Under the pieces are notes generated by a model. That model had not been told where the DNA came from. It did no database searches and worked only from the letters and a program-made list of their open reading frames with translations. A program made the translations under genes and the position numbers. Of a stretch of 64,000 nucleotides of DNA, positions 7,794 through 16,235 are shown one piece after another. The stretch comes from Streptomyces sp. 378 (GTDB lineage Bacteria; Actinomycetota; Actinomycetes; Streptomycetales; Streptomycetaceae): the NCBI RefSeq assembly GCF_030124145.1, contig NZ_JASKMS010000036.1, positions 1 through 64,000 on the forward strand. The letters run 5' to 3'. Position 1 is the first letter of the stretch. Each line of letters begins with the position of its first letter.

Positions 7794-8547
7794 GGGAACA
7801 ACCGGTACCAGGGGCTCCTTCATATCTTCAAGAAACGTGTGCTGCGCCACAGTTGTTCATCCGGGCCCCCAAAAACCCCCGACGAGCCTCTTTATTGACG
7901 CCCTAACGGACATTGCGGGCGCGCCGTGACCAGCCTGTGATCACGGTGTTTGATCAATACGCCCGAATTGCCCCGGGCCTACCATCGGTTGGGTTGATTG
8001 GCCAAGCCCCGTTCTCATGGATCTCTCATCCATGTGACGGAGGTCACGGAACGGTTGTCCCGGCGGTCGCGTCCCGGCGCGTGGATCACGACCGGGTCAC
8101 GAGCTCGCGGAGATCGTGAACGCGCGCACACGTCCACACCTCGCCCCGCGCACCCCCTGACGTGTGAACGGGCCTCTACCAAGAGATCGACTCCCTCGCC
8201 AATTTGCATGCACGGGAACCCTCTTGATATTGAGACGACCCCTCCGGCCTGCGATGACGTGCCAAAATGTCACCTCTCGTGATCACTCGGACGCTTCGCG
8301 TGTGAAGATCAACGCTCATCCGGCTTCATGATCGATCGTCAGGTGGTGGAGATCACAAAGCTTGTGCAATACCCCGTGTCGCAGATCACAGAGTGTCGGG
8401 CATAGGATGCACGCGGTTGGGCTTGTGACCTGCTTCACATGTTCCCGATCTTCGCCGGGGCTGGCGAGGTTCGAGGGACAGGTGGGGCGGATGTGAGCCC
8501 GACGCAAACCGCCAGCAGTCAGTGCCGACTGAGAGGAGCGAGGAGCG
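7794..8547. promoter_or_regulatory. Long divergent intergenic region between the NlpC/P60 gene and nuoA
   Basis: Some 750 bp hold no convincing gene and are less GC-rich than the flanks. Visible structures are a perfect 7-bp hairpin with a 5-nt loop (CATGGAT at 8016-8022, ATCCATG at 8028-8034), an 8-of-9 inverted repeat at 7924-7946 (CCGTGACCA..TGATCACGG), and a Rex-like operator at 8424-8439. No ydaO riboswitch signature was found upstream of this wall-hydrolase gene, unlike the one at 42351-42540. A long leader on one or both sides is likely. Confidence 0.55.
8424..8439 (+). promoter_or_regulatory. Rex-like operator upstream of nuoA
   Basis: TGTGACCTGCTTCACA matches the Rex operator pattern TGTGAA-N4-TTCACA in 11 of 12 arm positions. 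It lies about 110 nt before the nuoA start and just downstream of a TAGGAT hexamer at 8403-8408 that could be a -10 box. Rex is the NADH/NAD+-sensing repressor of respiratory genes in Streptomyces and the nuo operon is a known type of target, so redox control is expected here. Confidence 0.7.
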
Positions 8548-8907
8548 GTGAACGCTTATGCGCCCATCCTCGTACTGGGAGCCCTCGGGGCAGGCTTTGC
8601 GATCTTCTCCGTGGTGATGGCCACGTTGATCGGGCCCAAGCGGTACAACCGCGCGAAGCTCGAGGCCTACGAGTGCGGTATCGAACCGACCCCCACGCCG
8701 GCCGGCGGCGGGCGCTTCCCCATCAAGTACTACCTGACGGCGATGCTCTTCATCATTTTCGATATCGAGATCGTCTTCCTCTATCCCTGGGCCGTCAGCT
8801 TCGACGCCCTGGGGATCTTCGGGCTCGTGGAGATGCTGCTCTTCGTGCTCACCGTCTTCGTCGCGTACGCGTACGTATGGCGGCGCGGCGGCCTGGAATG
8901 GGACTGA
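8548..8907 (+). CDS. nuoA: NADH-quinone oxidoreductase subunit A
   Basis: Small membrane subunit of proton-pumping complex I (119 aa, normal length). It has three hydrophobic segments (about 3-28, 60-82, 88-108) and the conserved loop KLEAYECGIEP between the first and second, part of the quinone-site region. GTG at 8548 follows GAGGAGCGAGGAG. It is the first gene of a complete 14-gene nuo operon, downstream of a Rex-like operator. Confidence 0.96.
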   Translation: MNAYAPILVLGALGAGFAIFSVVMATLIGPKRYNRAKLEAYECGIEPTPTPAGGGRFPIKYYLTAMLFIIFDIEIVFLYPWAVSFDALGIFGLVEMLLFVLTVFVAYAYVWRRGGLEWD

Positions 8908-8920
8908 GGAGCCACACGTC

Positions 8921-9475
8921 ATGGGACTCGAAGAAAAGCTGCCGAGCGGCTTCCTGCTGACCACCGTCGAGCAGGCCGCGGGCTGGGTGCGCAAGTCGTC
9001 CGTCTTCCCCGCCACCTTCGGCCTCGCCTGCTGTGCCATCGAGATGATGACCACCGGCGCGGGCCGCTACGACATGGCGCGCTTCGGCATGGAGGTCTTC
9101 CGGGGCTCGCCGCGCCAGGCGGACCTGATGATCGTCGCCGGCCGGGTCAGCCAGAAGATGGCGCCGGTACTGCGGCAGGTCTACGACCAGATGCCGAACC
9201 CCAAGTGGGTGATCTCCATGGGGGTCTGCGCCTCCTCGGGCGGCATGTTCAACAACTACGCCATCGTCCAGGGCGTCGACCACGTCGTGCCGGTCGACAT
9301 CTACCTCCCCGGCTGCCCGCCCCGGCCGGAGATGCTGCTGGACGCCATCCTCAAGCTCCACCAGAAGATCCAGTCCTCCAAGCTCGGCGTGAACGCCGAG
9401 GAGGCGGCCCGCGAGGCGGAGGAGGCGGCGCTCAAGGCCCTGCCCACGATCGAGATGAAGGGGCTGCTGCGGTGA
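8921..9475 (+). CDS. nuoB: NADH-quinone oxidoreductase subunit B
   Basis: Peripheral-arm subunit (184 aa) that carries the terminal 4Fe-4S cluster N2, which passes electrons to menaquinone. Visible ligands are the adjacent cysteines in LACCAIEMM plus Cys in MGVCASSGGMF and PGCPPRPE. A Glu/Ala-rich C-terminal helix (about 140-184) extends past the core. Its stop overlaps the nuoC GTG by 4 nt, indicating translational coupling. Confidence 0.96.
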   Translation: MGLEEKLPSGFLLTTVEQAAGWVRKSSVFPATFGLACCAIEMMTTGAGRYDMARFGMEVFRGSPRQADLMIVAGRVSQKMAPVLRQVYDQMPNPKWVISMGVCASSGGMFNNYAIVQGVDHVVPVDIYLPGCPPRPEMLLDAILKLHQKIQSSKLGVNAEEAAREAEEAALKALPTIEMKGLLR

Positions 9476-10212
9476 GCGACGCGAACGGCAACGGTGTCAA
9501 CCCCGAGAAGGACCTGTCGGCCTCCAACCTCCCCGGCCAGCGCGGCCAGGGCGGCGAGGAGATCCGCGTCCAGCGCGGCATGTTCGGCGCGAACAGCGGC
9601 GGCGACACCTCCGGCTACGGCGGCCTGGTCCGCTCGGTCCGGCTCCCGGGACCGGCGGCCCGTCCCTACGGCGGCTGGTTCGACGAGGTGGCCGACGAAC
9701 TCGAAGGGGCGCTGGAGGAGCAGGGCCTGCTCCCGGACAACGCCATCGAGAAGACGGTCGTCGACCGCGACGAGCTGACCTTCCACATCGAGCGCGAGCA
9801 CCTCGTCCGCGTCGCCCGCACCCTGCGCGACGACCCGGCCCTGCGCTTCGAGCTGTGCACCGGCGTCAGCGGCGTGCACTACCCGAACGACAAGGGCCGC
9901 GAGCTGCACGCCGTCTACCACCTGCGCTCGATCACCCACAACCGGGTGATCCGCCTGGAGGTCAGCGCCCCCGACAGCGACCCGCACATCCCGTCGCTGT
10001 TCGAGGTCTACCCGACGAACGACTGGCACGAGCGCGAGACGTACGACTTCTTCGGAATCGTCTTCGACGGCCACCCGGCCCTGACGCGGATCATGATGCC
10101 GGACGACTGGCAGGGCTTTCCGCAGCGCAAGGACTACCCCCTCGGCGGCATCCCCGTCGAGTACAAGGGCGCCCAGATCCCGGCTCCGGACCAGCGGAGG
10201 TCGTACTCATGA
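9472..10212 (+). CDS. nuoC: NADH-quinone oxidoreductase subunit C
   Basis: The 30-kDa subunit of the peripheral arm (246 aa), with an N-terminal extension of about 70 residues rich in Gly and Asn before the core. The conserved signature is clear: RLEVSAPDSDPHIPSLFEVY, then NDWHERETYDFFGIVFDGHP and KDYPLGG. It is a separate gene rather than a NuoCD fusion. The GTG overlaps the nuoB stop, and its own stop overlaps the nuoD ATG. Confidence 0.95.
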   Translation: MSDANGNGVNPEKDLSASNLPGQRGQGGEEIRVQRGMFGANSGGDTSGYGGLVRSVRLPGPAARPYGGWFDEVADELEGALEEQGLLPDNAIEKTVVDRDELTFHIEREHLVRVARTLRDDPALRFELCTGVSGVHYPNDKGRELHAVYHLRSITHNRVIRLEVSAPDSDPHIPSLFEVYPTNDWHERETYDFFGIVFDGHPALTRIMMPDDWQGFPQRKDYPLGGIPVEYKGAQIPAPDQRRSYS

Positions 10213-11531
10213 GCACTTCGCACGCCTCCCCTCGGGAGACCACAGAGGGCACCGTCTACACGGTCACCGGCGGCGACTGGGACGAGGTCGTCCAGTCCGC
10301 GGCCCGCACCGACGACGAGCGCATCGTCGTCAACATGGGCCCGCAGCACCCGTCCACACACGGCGTGCTCCGGCTGATCCTGGAGATCGACGGCGAGACC
10401 GTCACCGAGGCCCGCTGCGGCATCGGCTACCTCCACACCGGTATCGAGAAGAACCTCGAGTACCGGAACTGGACCCAGGGCACCACGTTCGTGACGCGCA
10501 TGGACTACCTGATGCCGTTCTTCAACGAGACGGCGTACTGCCTCGGGGTGGAGAAGCTCCTCGGCATCGAGGACCAGATCCCGGACCGCGCCTCGATCAT
10601 CCGGGTGCTCCTGATGGAGCTGAACCGGATCTCCTCCCACCTGGTGGCCATCGCCACCGGCGGCATGGAGCTCGGCGCCACCACGATCATGATCTACGGA
10701 TTCCGTGATCGTGAACTCATTCTCGATATCTTCGAGCTGATCACCGGCCTGCGGATGAACCACGGGTACATCCGCCCCGGCGGACTCGCCCAGGACCTGC
10801 CGCCCGGCGCGGTGGACCAGATCCGCGAGTTCGTGAAGACGATGAAGAAGAACCTCCCGGAGTACGACAAGCTCGCCACCGGGAACCCCATCTTCAAGGC
10901 CCGCATGCAGGACATCGGCTACCTCGACCTGGCCGGCTGCATGGCCCTCGGCGCGACGGGACCGATCCTGCGCTCCACCGGCCTGCCGCACGACCTGCGC
11001 AAGGCCCAGCCGTACTGCGGCTACGAGACCTACGACTTCGAGATCCCGACCGCCGACACCTGCGACTCCTACGGCCGCTTCCTCATCCGGCTGGAGGAGA
11101 TGCGCCAGTCCCTCAAGATCGTCGAGCAGTGCCTGGACCGGCTCCAGCCCGGCCCGGTCATGGTCGCCGACAAGAAGATCGCCTGGCCCGCGCAGCTCGC
11201 GCTGGGGCCCGACGGCCTCGGCAACTCCCTCGACCACATCAAGAAGATCATGGGCACCTCCATGGAGGCCCTGATCCACCACTTCAAGCTGGTCACCGAG
11301 GGCTTCCGCGTCCCGCCGGGACAGACGTACGCGGCGGTCGAGTCGCCCAAGGGCGAACTCGGGGTGCACGTCGTCTCCGACGGCGGCACCCGCCCCTACC
11401 GGGTCCACTTCCGCGACCCGTCCTTCACCAACCTGCAGGCCATGGCGGCGATGTGCGAGGGCGGCCAGGTCGCCGACGTCATCGTCGCCGTCGCGTCCAT
11501 CGACCCCGTGATGGGAGGCGTCGACCGATGA
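10209..11531 (+). CDS. nuoD: NADH-quinone oxidoreductase subunit D
   Basis: The 49-kDa subunit (440 aa), which forms the quinone-reduction chamber with NuoB and is related to [NiFe] hydrogenase large subunits. It shows NMGPQHPSTHGVLRL near the start, HTGIEKNLEYRNW, RMDYLMPFFNE and the C-terminal AAMCEGGQVADVI..DPVMGGVDR. The ATG overlaps the nuoC stop by 4 nt. Length and motif order are standard, with a short N-terminal extension. Confidence 0.96.
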   Translation: MSTSHASPRETTEGTVYTVTGGDWDEVVQSAARTDDERIVVNMGPQHPSTHGVLRLILEIDGETVTEARCGIGYLHTGIEKNLEYRNWTQGTTFVTRMDYLMPFFNETAYCLGVEKLLGIEDQIPDRASIIRVLLMELNRISSHLVAIATGGMELGATTIMIYGFRDRELILDIFELITGLRMNHGYIRPGGLAQDLPPGAVDQIREFVKTMKKNLPEYDKLATGNPIFKARMQDIGYLDLAGCMALGATGPILRSTGLPHDLRKAQPYCGYETYDFEIPTADTCDSYGRFLIRLEEMRQSLKIVEQCLDRLQPGPVMVADKKIAWPAQLALGPDGLGNSLDHIKKIMGTSMEALIHHFKLVTEGFRVPPGQTYAAVESPKGELGVHVVSDGGTRPYRVHFRDPSFTNLQAMAAMCEGGQVADVIVAVASIDPVMGGVDR

Positions 11532-12388
11532 CCACATCGTCTTCCGAGCGGGGCGTCAGCCTGGGTATGCCCGAACTGCCCGCACCCGCCTACCCGGACG
11601 ACGTCCGGACCCGTCTGGAGACCGACGCGCGCGAGATCATCGCCCGCTACCCGGACTCCCGGTCCGCCCTCCTGCCGCTGCTGCACCTCGTGCAGGCGGA
11701 GGAAGGGCATGTGACCCGCACCGGCATGCGGTTCTGCGCGGACGTGCTCGGCCTGACCACGGCCGAGGTCACCGCGGTCGCCACCTTCTACACCATGTAC
11801 CGCCGCCGCCCGAGCGGTGACTACCAGGTGGGAGTGTGCACCAACACCCTGTGCGCCGTGATGGGCGGGGACGCCATCTTCGAGGAGCTCCAGGAGCACC
11901 TCGGGGTCGGCAACGGCGAGACCACCGGCGACGGCAAGGTCACCCTGGAGCACATCGAGTGCAACGCGGCCTGCGACTTCGCGCCGGTCGTGATGGTCAA
12001 CTGGGAGTTCTTCGACAACCAGACCCCGGCCAGCGCCAAAAGCCTCGTCGACGACCTGCGCGCGGGACGGCCGGTGACGCCCACCCGCGGGGCGCGCATG
12101 TGCACCTTCAAGGAGACCGCCCGGGTCCTGGCCGGCTTCCCTGACGAGCGGGACGGGGCCGTGGAGTCCGGGGGAAGCGCGGGACCCGCCTCCCTGGTCG
12201 GCCTGAAGCTCGCCAAGGGGGAGGCCTCCGCCGCACGCGTGGTGCACCCGCGCGGTGAGGCGGCCCGGACCGGGGCACCGCACGAGCCGTCGCCGACGGA
12301 GCACTTGAGCTCGCACGACGCGCCGCAGGACACGTCGGCCTCCGACCCGGCCCACCCGGCCGGGCCCACCGCCGAGGAGGGGGAGTGA
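11528..12388 (+). CDS. nuoE: NADH-quinone oxidoreductase subunit E
   Basis: The 24-kDa thioredoxin-fold subunit with a 2Fe-2S cluster (N1a). Ligand cysteines are in VCTNTLCAVMGG and ECNAACDFAP. The product is 286 aa, longer than the usual 160-240, because of a hydrophilic disordered tail of about 85 residues rich in Ala, Ser, Pro, His and Glu. The tail probably plays no part in electron transfer. The start overlaps the nuoD stop, and its stop overlaps the nuoF start region. Confidence 0.94.
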   Translation: MTTSSSERGVSLGMPELPAPAYPDDVRTRLETDAREIIARYPDSRSALLPLLHLVQAEEGHVTRTGMRFCADVLGLTTAEVTAVATFYTMYRRRPSGDYQVGVCTNTLCAVMGGDAIFEELQEHLGVGNGETTGDGKVTLEHIECNAACDFAPVVMVNWEFFDNQTPASAKSLVDDLRAGRPVTPTRGARMCTFKETARVLAGFPDERDGAVESGGSAGPASLVGLKLAKGEASAARVVHPRGEAARTGAPHEPSPTEHLSSHDAPQDTSASDPAHPAGPTAEEGE

Positions 12389-13734
12389 TGACCTTGGCAC
12401 CCGAGCTGAAAGACATGAGCCCCGAGAAGCTGCTCGCACCGGTGCTGTCGGCCTTCTGGGACGAGGACAAATCCTGGACGCTGGACGTCTACCGGCGGCA
12501 CGACGGCTACGAAGGGCTGCGCAAGGCGCTCGCCATGTCGCCGGACGACCTGATCGCATACGTCAAGGACTCCGGTCTGCGCGGGCGCGGCGGCGCGGGC
12601 TTCCCCACGGGCATGAAGTGGCAGTTCATTCCCCAGGGGGATGGAAAGCCGCACTATCTCGTGGTCAACGCCGACGAGTCGGAGCCCGGGACGTGCAAGG
12701 ACATCCCGCTCCTCTTCGCGAACCCGCACAGCCTCATCGAGGGCATGATCATCGCGTGTTACGCCATCAGGTCGTCGCACGCCTTCATCTATCTGCGGGG
12801 TGAAGTCGTCCCCGTGCTGCGGCGGTTGCACTCCGCCGTGCGCGAGGCCTACGAGGCGGGCTTCCTCGGCGAGAACATCCTGGACAGCGGACTCGACCTC
12901 GACATCACCGTGCACGCGGGCGCGGGCGCGTACATCTGCGGTGAGGAGACCGCGCTGCTGGACTCGCTCGAAGGCCGCCGGGGCCAGCCGCGGCTTCGCC
13001 CTCCCTTCCCCGCCGTCGCGGGCCTCTACGCCTGCCCGACCGTGGTGAACAACGTCGAATCGATCGCGTCGGTTCCCGCGATCCTGCAGCGGGGCAAGGA
13101 ATGGTTCCGGTCGATGGGGAGTGAGAAGTCGCCCGGCTTCACGCTCTACTCCCTGTCCGGTCATGTCGCCAGCCCCGGCCAGTACGAGGCGCCGCTCGGG
13201 ATCACGCTCCGCCAGCTCCTCGACATGAGCGGCGGGATGCGCCCCGGGCACCGCCTCAAGTTCTGGACGCCGGGCGGCTCCTCGACCCCGATGTTCACCG
13301 ACGAGCACCTCGACGTCCCTCTTGACTACGAAGGAGTGGGCGCCGCGGGTTCCATGCTCGGCACCAAAGCCCTCCAGTGCTTCGACGAGACGACCTGCGT
13401 GGTCCGGGCCGTCACGCGCTGGACCGAGTTCTACGCCCACGAGTCCTGCGGCAAGTGCACGCCCTGCCGCGAAGGGACCTACTGGCTCGTGCAGCTGCTG
13501 CGCGACATCGAGGACGGCAAGGGACGGATGTCCGACCTCGACAAGCTGAACGACATCGCCGACAACATCAACGGCAAGTCCTTCTGCGCCCTCGGCGACG
13601 GCGCCGCCTCGCCCATCTTCTCCTCGCTCAAGTACTTCCGCGAGGAGTACGAGCAGCACATCACGGGCCGGGGCTGCCCCTTCGACCCGGCCAAGTCGAC
13701 GGCCTGGGCCGACCGCACGGAGGTGAACGCATGA
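12388..13734 (+). CDS. nuoF: NADH-quinone oxidoreductase subunit F
   Basis: The 51-kDa NADH-binding subunit (448 aa), which accepts a hydride on FMN and passes electrons to cluster N3. The glycine-rich SGLRGRGGAGFPTGMKW and the DESEPGTCKD segment form the FMN/NADH site. Cys in SCGKCTPCREG plus the later FCALGDGAASP cysteine bind the 4Fe-4S cluster. ATG 12388 overlaps the nuoE TGA; an in-frame GTG directly before it (12385) is an alternative. GAGGAGGGG lies immediately upstream. Confidence 0.96.
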   Translation: MTLAPELKDMSPEKLLAPVLSAFWDEDKSWTLDVYRRHDGYEGLRKALAMSPDDLIAYVKDSGLRGRGGAGFPTGMKWQFIPQGDGKPHYLVVNADESEPGTCKDIPLLFANPHSLIEGMIIACYAIRSSHAFIYLRGEVVPVLRRLHSAVREAYEAGFLGENILDSGLDLDITVHAGAGAYICGEETALLDSLEGRRGQPRLRPPFPAVAGLYACPTVVNNVESIASVPAILQRGKEWFRSMGSEKSPGFTLYSLSGHVASPGQYEAPLGITLRQLLDMSGGMRPGHRLKFWTPGGSSTPMFTDEHLDVPLDYEGVGAAGSMLGTKALQCFDETTCVVRAVTRWTEFYAHESCGKCTPCREGTYWLVQLLRDIEDGKGRMSDLDKLNDIADNINGKSFCALGDGAASPIFSSLKYFREEYEQHITGRGCPFDPAKSTAWADRTEVNA

Positions 13735-16235
13735 CCGTGACCACCAACGCTCCCTCAGGCGGGGGAGAGACAGTGGTCCCGCCGGAGGACCTCGTGTCGC
13801 TGACGATCGACGGCGCCGAGATCAGCGTGCCCAAGGGCACCCTGGTCATCCGGGCCGCCGAGCAGCTCGGCATCGAGATCCCCCGGTTCTGCGACCATCC
13901 CCTGCTCGACCCGGCCGGCGCGTGCCGCCAGTGCATCGTCGAGGTCGAGGGCCAGCGCAAGCCCATGGCGTCCTGCACCATCACCTGCACCGACGGGATG
14001 GTGGTCAAGACCCACCTCACCTCCCCGGTCGCGGAGAAGGCCCAGAAGGGTGTGATGGAGCTCCTGCTCATCAACCACCCGCTGGACTGCCCGGTCTGCG
14101 ACAAGGGCGGTGAGTGCCCGCTGCAGAACCAGGCCATGTCGCACGGCGACGCCGAGTCCCGCTTCGAGGGCCGCAAGCGGACCTACGAGAAGCCCGTGCC
14201 GATCTCCACGCAGGTGCTCCTCGACCGCGAGCGGTGCGTGCTGTGCGCCCGCTGCACCCGGTTCTCCAACCAGGTCGCGGGCGACCCGATGATCGAGCTG
14301 ATCGAGCGGGGCGCGCTCCAGCAGGTCGGCACCGGCGAGGGCGACCCGTTCGAGTCGTACTTCTCCGGCAACACCATCCAGATCTGCCCGGTCGGCGCGC
14401 TGACTTCTGCGGCGTACCGATTCCGCTCCCGCCCCTTCGACCTGGTCTCCTCCCCGTCGGTGTGCGAGCACTGCTCCGGCGGCTGCGCCACGCGCACCGA
14501 CCACCGGCGCGGCAAGGTCATGCGGCGGCTCGCGGCCAACGACCCCGAGGTCAACGAGGAGTGGATCTGCGACAAGGGGCGGTTCGGGTTCCGGTACGCG
14601 CAGCAGCGCGACCGGCTTGAGACGCCGCTCGTGCGCAACGCCGAGGGTGAGCTGGAACCGGCCTCCTGGCCGGAGGCGCTGCAGATCGCGGCCCAGGGGC
14701 TGCTGGCCTCCCGGGGCCGGACCGGAGTCCTGACCGGCGGCCGCCTCACCGTCGAGGACGCCTACGCGTACAGCAAGTTCGCGCGCGTGGCGCTCGACAC
14801 CAACGACATCGACTTCCGCGCGCGCGTGCACAGCAGCGAGGAGGCCGACTTCCTCGCGGCCGAGATCGCCGGGCGCGGCCGGGACCTCGACGGCACGGGC
14901 GTCACCTACACCGCGCTGGAGAAGGCACCGGCCGTCCTGCTGGTCGGGTTCGAGGCGGAGGAGGAGGCGCCCGGCGTCTTCCTGCGGCTGCGCAAGGCCT
15001 GGCGGGGGCACGGGCAGAAGGTGTACTCCCTGGCCACGCACGCCACGCGCGGTCTGGAGAAGGCCGGAGGCACGCTGCTGCCGGCCGCGCCCGGCACCGA
15101 GACCGAGTGGCTGGACGCGCTCGCGAGCGGCGCCGGCCTGGAGGACGACGGCGCGCTCGCCGCCGAGGCACTGCGCACCGAGGGCGCGGTCATCGTCGTC
15201 GGCGAGCGGCTGGCCGCCGTGGCCGGCGGGCTCACCGCCGCCGCCCGCACGGCCTCCGCGACCGGCGCCCGGCTGGTGTGGATCCCGCGCCGGGCCGGGG
15301 AGCGCGGCGCGATCGAGGCGGGCGCGCTGCCGTCGCTGCTGCCGGGCGGACGCCCGGCCACCGACCCGCGCGCGCGGGACGAGGTCGCCGCCGTCTGGGG
15401 CGTCGCCGGTCTCCCGCACCGCTACGGCCGTGACACCGGCCAGATCGTGGAGGCCGCCGCGACCGGAGAGCTCCAGGCGCTGCTGGTGGCGGGCGTGGAG
15501 ATCGCCGACCTGCCCGACCCGGCACGCGCGCGTGCCGCCCTGGACGAGGTGGGCTTCCTGGTCTCCCTCGAACTGCGGCCCAGCGAGATCACCCGCAAGG
15601 CCGATGTCGTCCTGCCCGTCGCCGCGGTCGTCGAGAAGGCCGGCACCTTCCTCAACTGGGAAGGCCGGATCCGCTTCTTCGAGGCGGCGCTCAAGCCCGA
15701 CCAGATGACCCGCCGCTCGGCTCCCACCGACGCGCGCGTGCTGCAGATGCTGGCCGACGCCATGGACGTCCACCTCGGGCTGCCGGACCTGCGCACCGTG
15801 CGCGGCGAGATCGACCGGCTCGGCGCCTGGGACGGCCCGCGGGCCGGTGAGCCCCTGGAGACCGCGGCCGCGCTGCCGAGGCCGGCCGCCGGTGAAGCCG
15901 TACTCGCGGGACACCGGCTGCTGCTCGACCAGGGCGTCCTCCAGCAGGGCGACGAGGCACTCGCCGGAACCCGGCACGCCGCTCGCGCGCGGCTGTCGTC
16001 CGCGACGGCCGCCGAGGCGGGCGTCGAGAACGGCGACCTGCTCGCGGTCACCGGCCCCCAGGGGGTCGTGGAACTCCCGCTCCAGATCAGCGACATGCCC
16101 GACCGGGTGGTGTGGCTGCCGCTGAACTCCACCGGCGGCGGCGTCGCCTCCGACACCGGGGCGCGGCCCGGCTCCCTCGTCCGCATCGGCCCGGCGACGC
16201 TCGCCGGCGAGGCCCCCAAGGAGGTGGAGGCATGA
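13731..16235 (+). CDS. nuoG: NADH-quinone oxidoreductase subunit G
   Basis: The 75-kDa iron-sulfur subunit (834 aa). An N-terminal ferredoxin domain binds a 2Fe-2S cluster (CDHPLLDPAGACRQC), followed by the His/Cys cluster region (CDKGGECPLQNQ) and a 4Fe-4S domain (CVLCARCTRF and CPVGAL). A molybdopterin-oxidoreductase-like half begins with CEHCSGGC (about residue 245). The C-terminal half resembles formate dehydrogenases, but complex I does not use it for catalysis. The start overlaps the nuoF stop by 4 nt, and the stop overlaps nuoH. Confidence 0.95.
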   Translation: MTVTTNAPSGGGETVVPPEDLVSLTIDGAEISVPKGTLVIRAAEQLGIEIPRFCDHPLLDPAGACRQCIVEVEGQRKPMASCTITCTDGMVVKTHLTSPVAEKAQKGVMELLLINHPLDCPVCDKGGECPLQNQAMSHGDAESRFEGRKRTYEKPVPISTQVLLDRERCVLCARCTRFSNQVAGDPMIELIERGALQQVGTGEGDPFESYFSGNTIQICPVGALTSAAYRFRSRPFDLVSSPSVCEHCSGGCATRTDHRRGKVMRRLAANDPEVNEEWICDKGRFGFRYAQQRDRLETPLVRNAEGELEPASWPEALQIAAQGLLASRGRTGVLTGGRLTVEDAYAYSKFARVALDTNDIDFRARVHSSEEADFLAAEIAGRGRDLDGTGVTYTALEKAPAVLLVGFEAEEEAPGVFLRLRKAWRGHGQKVYSLATHATRGLEKAGGTLLPAAPGTETEWLDALASGAGLEDDGALAAEALRTEGAVIVVGERLAAVAGGLTAAARTASATGARLVWIPRRAGERGAIEAGALPSLLPGGRPATDPRARDEVAAVWGVAGLPHRYGRDTGQIVEAAATGELQALLVAGVEIADLPDPARARAALDEVGFLVSLELRPSEITRKADVVLPVAAVVEKAGTFLNWEGRIRFFEAALKPDQMTRRSAPTDARVLQMLADAMDVHLGLPDLRTVRGEIDRLGAWDGPRAGEPLETAAALPRPAAGEAVLAGHRLLLDQGVLQQGDEALAGTRHAARARLSSATAAEAGVENGDLLAVTGPQGVVELPLQISDMPDRVVWLPLNSTGGGVASDTGARPGSLVRIGPATLAGEAPKEVEA

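Noticed and set aside
7794..8547. ydaO-type riboswitch upstream of the NlpC/P60 gene
   Set aside because: Reading the minus strand across the whole leader, the conserved GGGGGACCC, GGGGTGAA and CCGAACCCG blocks were not found in order.
13755..15977. Large antisense open frames under nuoG and elsewhere on the nuo operon
   Set aside because: High GC at third codon positions keeps antisense frames open in Streptomyces. The proteins are low complexity and lack domains, and the opposite strand carries well-conserved complex I genes.
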